Source: Extensimonas vulgaris (GTDB lineage: Bacteria > Pseudomonadota > Gammaproteobacteria > Burkholderiales > Burkholderiaceae_C). From it: a stretch of 64,000 nucleotides of DNA. The notes beneath the pieces were generated by a model that was not told the DNA's origin, did no database searches, and worked only from the letters and a program-made list of their open reading frames with translations. Location of the stretch: the NCBI RefSeq assembly GCF_003337425.1, contig NZ_QPJU01000001.1:274880-338879 (forward strand). The letters are read 5' to 3'. A program made the translations under genes and the position numbers. This document shows positions 63,790 to 64,000 of the stretch, piece after piece. Position 1 is the stretch's first letter, and each line of letters begins with the position of its first letter.

Positions 63790-64000
63790 TCACTGAAACG
63801 CCACCTCGGCAAAGCTGCGCAGCTTGCGGCTGTGCAGGCGCTGCACGCCGGAGTTGCGCAGGATGTCGATGGCGTGCATGCCTATGCGCAGGTGCTGATC
63901 GACGCGCTCGCGGTAGAACTGGTTGGCCATGCCGGGCAGCTTGATTTCGCCGTGCAGCGGCTTGTCGCTCACGCACAGCAGCGTGCCGTAGGGCACGCGG
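63790..64000 (-). CDS. amn: AMP nucleosidase, C-terminal end (continues past window)
   Basis: The frame encodes the last 69 residues of Amn ([37 protein letters not shown], ending EVAFQ) and is still open at the window edge. It is probably the intact gene; Amn hydrolyses AMP to adenine and ribose 5-phosphate. The same end is duplicated at 61729-62007, which differs mainly at the NSGV/AAGA codons near 63850. Confidence 0.82.
   Translation of the reverse strand, partial: RVPYGTLLCVSDKPLHGEIKLPGMANQFYRERVDQHLRIGMHAIDILRNSGVQRLHSRKLRSFAEVAFQ

Overview
The window is a high-GC Gram-negative chromosome segment. It most likely comes from a betaproteobacterium of the Comamonadaceae (Burkholderiales). 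The pointers are the porin with a C-terminal Phe, the glnA / small periplasmic protein / ntrB / ntrC order, and many intergenic copies of a repeat built on AGCTGCTTGCGCTTGAT that I know from that family. No rRNA, tRNA, CRISPR array, phage or intact transposase gene was seen.

Region 1 (1-31,055) is one large catabolic island: two divergent operons that leave a shared 233-bp control region at 17,623-17,855. The leftward arm (17,622 to 1,393) carries an SCP-x-like thiolase, a HadA/HadB-like MaoC pair, a FabG-like reductase, two adjacent acyl-CoA dehydrogenases, a biotin-dependent acyl-CoA carboxylase (beta and alpha subunits), two enoyl-CoA hydratases and three acyl-CoA ligases. The rightward arm (17,856 to 31,007) carries another ligase, an enoyl-CoA hydratase, a second thiolase-like protein, a third acyl-CoA dehydrogenase, a complete Liv-type ABC importer with a long-chain-type ligase inside its operon, and an alpha-methylacyl-CoA racemase-like protein. 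A sixth ligase enters from the left edge on the opposite strand. The enzyme set (carboxylase, LiuC-like hydratase, racemase, SCP-x-like thiolases, paired dehydrogenases) points to uptake and oxidation of a methyl-branched or alicyclic carboxylic acid. The substrate cannot be named from sequence.

Region 2 (31,100-45,500) holds housekeeping genes: parE, parC, thyA, rmuC, folA, xthA and a phospholipase-D-family protein. Two toxin-antitoxin modules are interspersed: MntA/HepT together with a PaiB-like gene between parE and parC, and HicA/HicB after thyA.

Region 3 (45,500-55,000) holds nitrogen control (ntrC, ntrB, glnA with a sigma-54 promoter and a perfect NtrC site), a CinA-N-domain protein, a major porin, coq7, an OsmC-family gene and a candidate small RNA with anti-Shine-Dalgarno motifs.

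Region 4 (55,000-64,000) holds ilvA, cobS, thpR, purT, an ABC-2 exporter whose ATPase and permease are separated by purT, and a rearranged end. There, a second copy of the 3' end of amn is joined head-on to a ybeY that lacks its normal 5' end, followed by a lipoprotein and a small XRE-type regulator.

Four families of small non-coding repeats run through the window: the AGC-rich intergenic repeat (11 copies), a 77-bp palindromic element (5 copies), a 166-bp inverted-repeat element nested inside one of these, and a ~240-bp element with AACCCAGATTGTCC-type ends.
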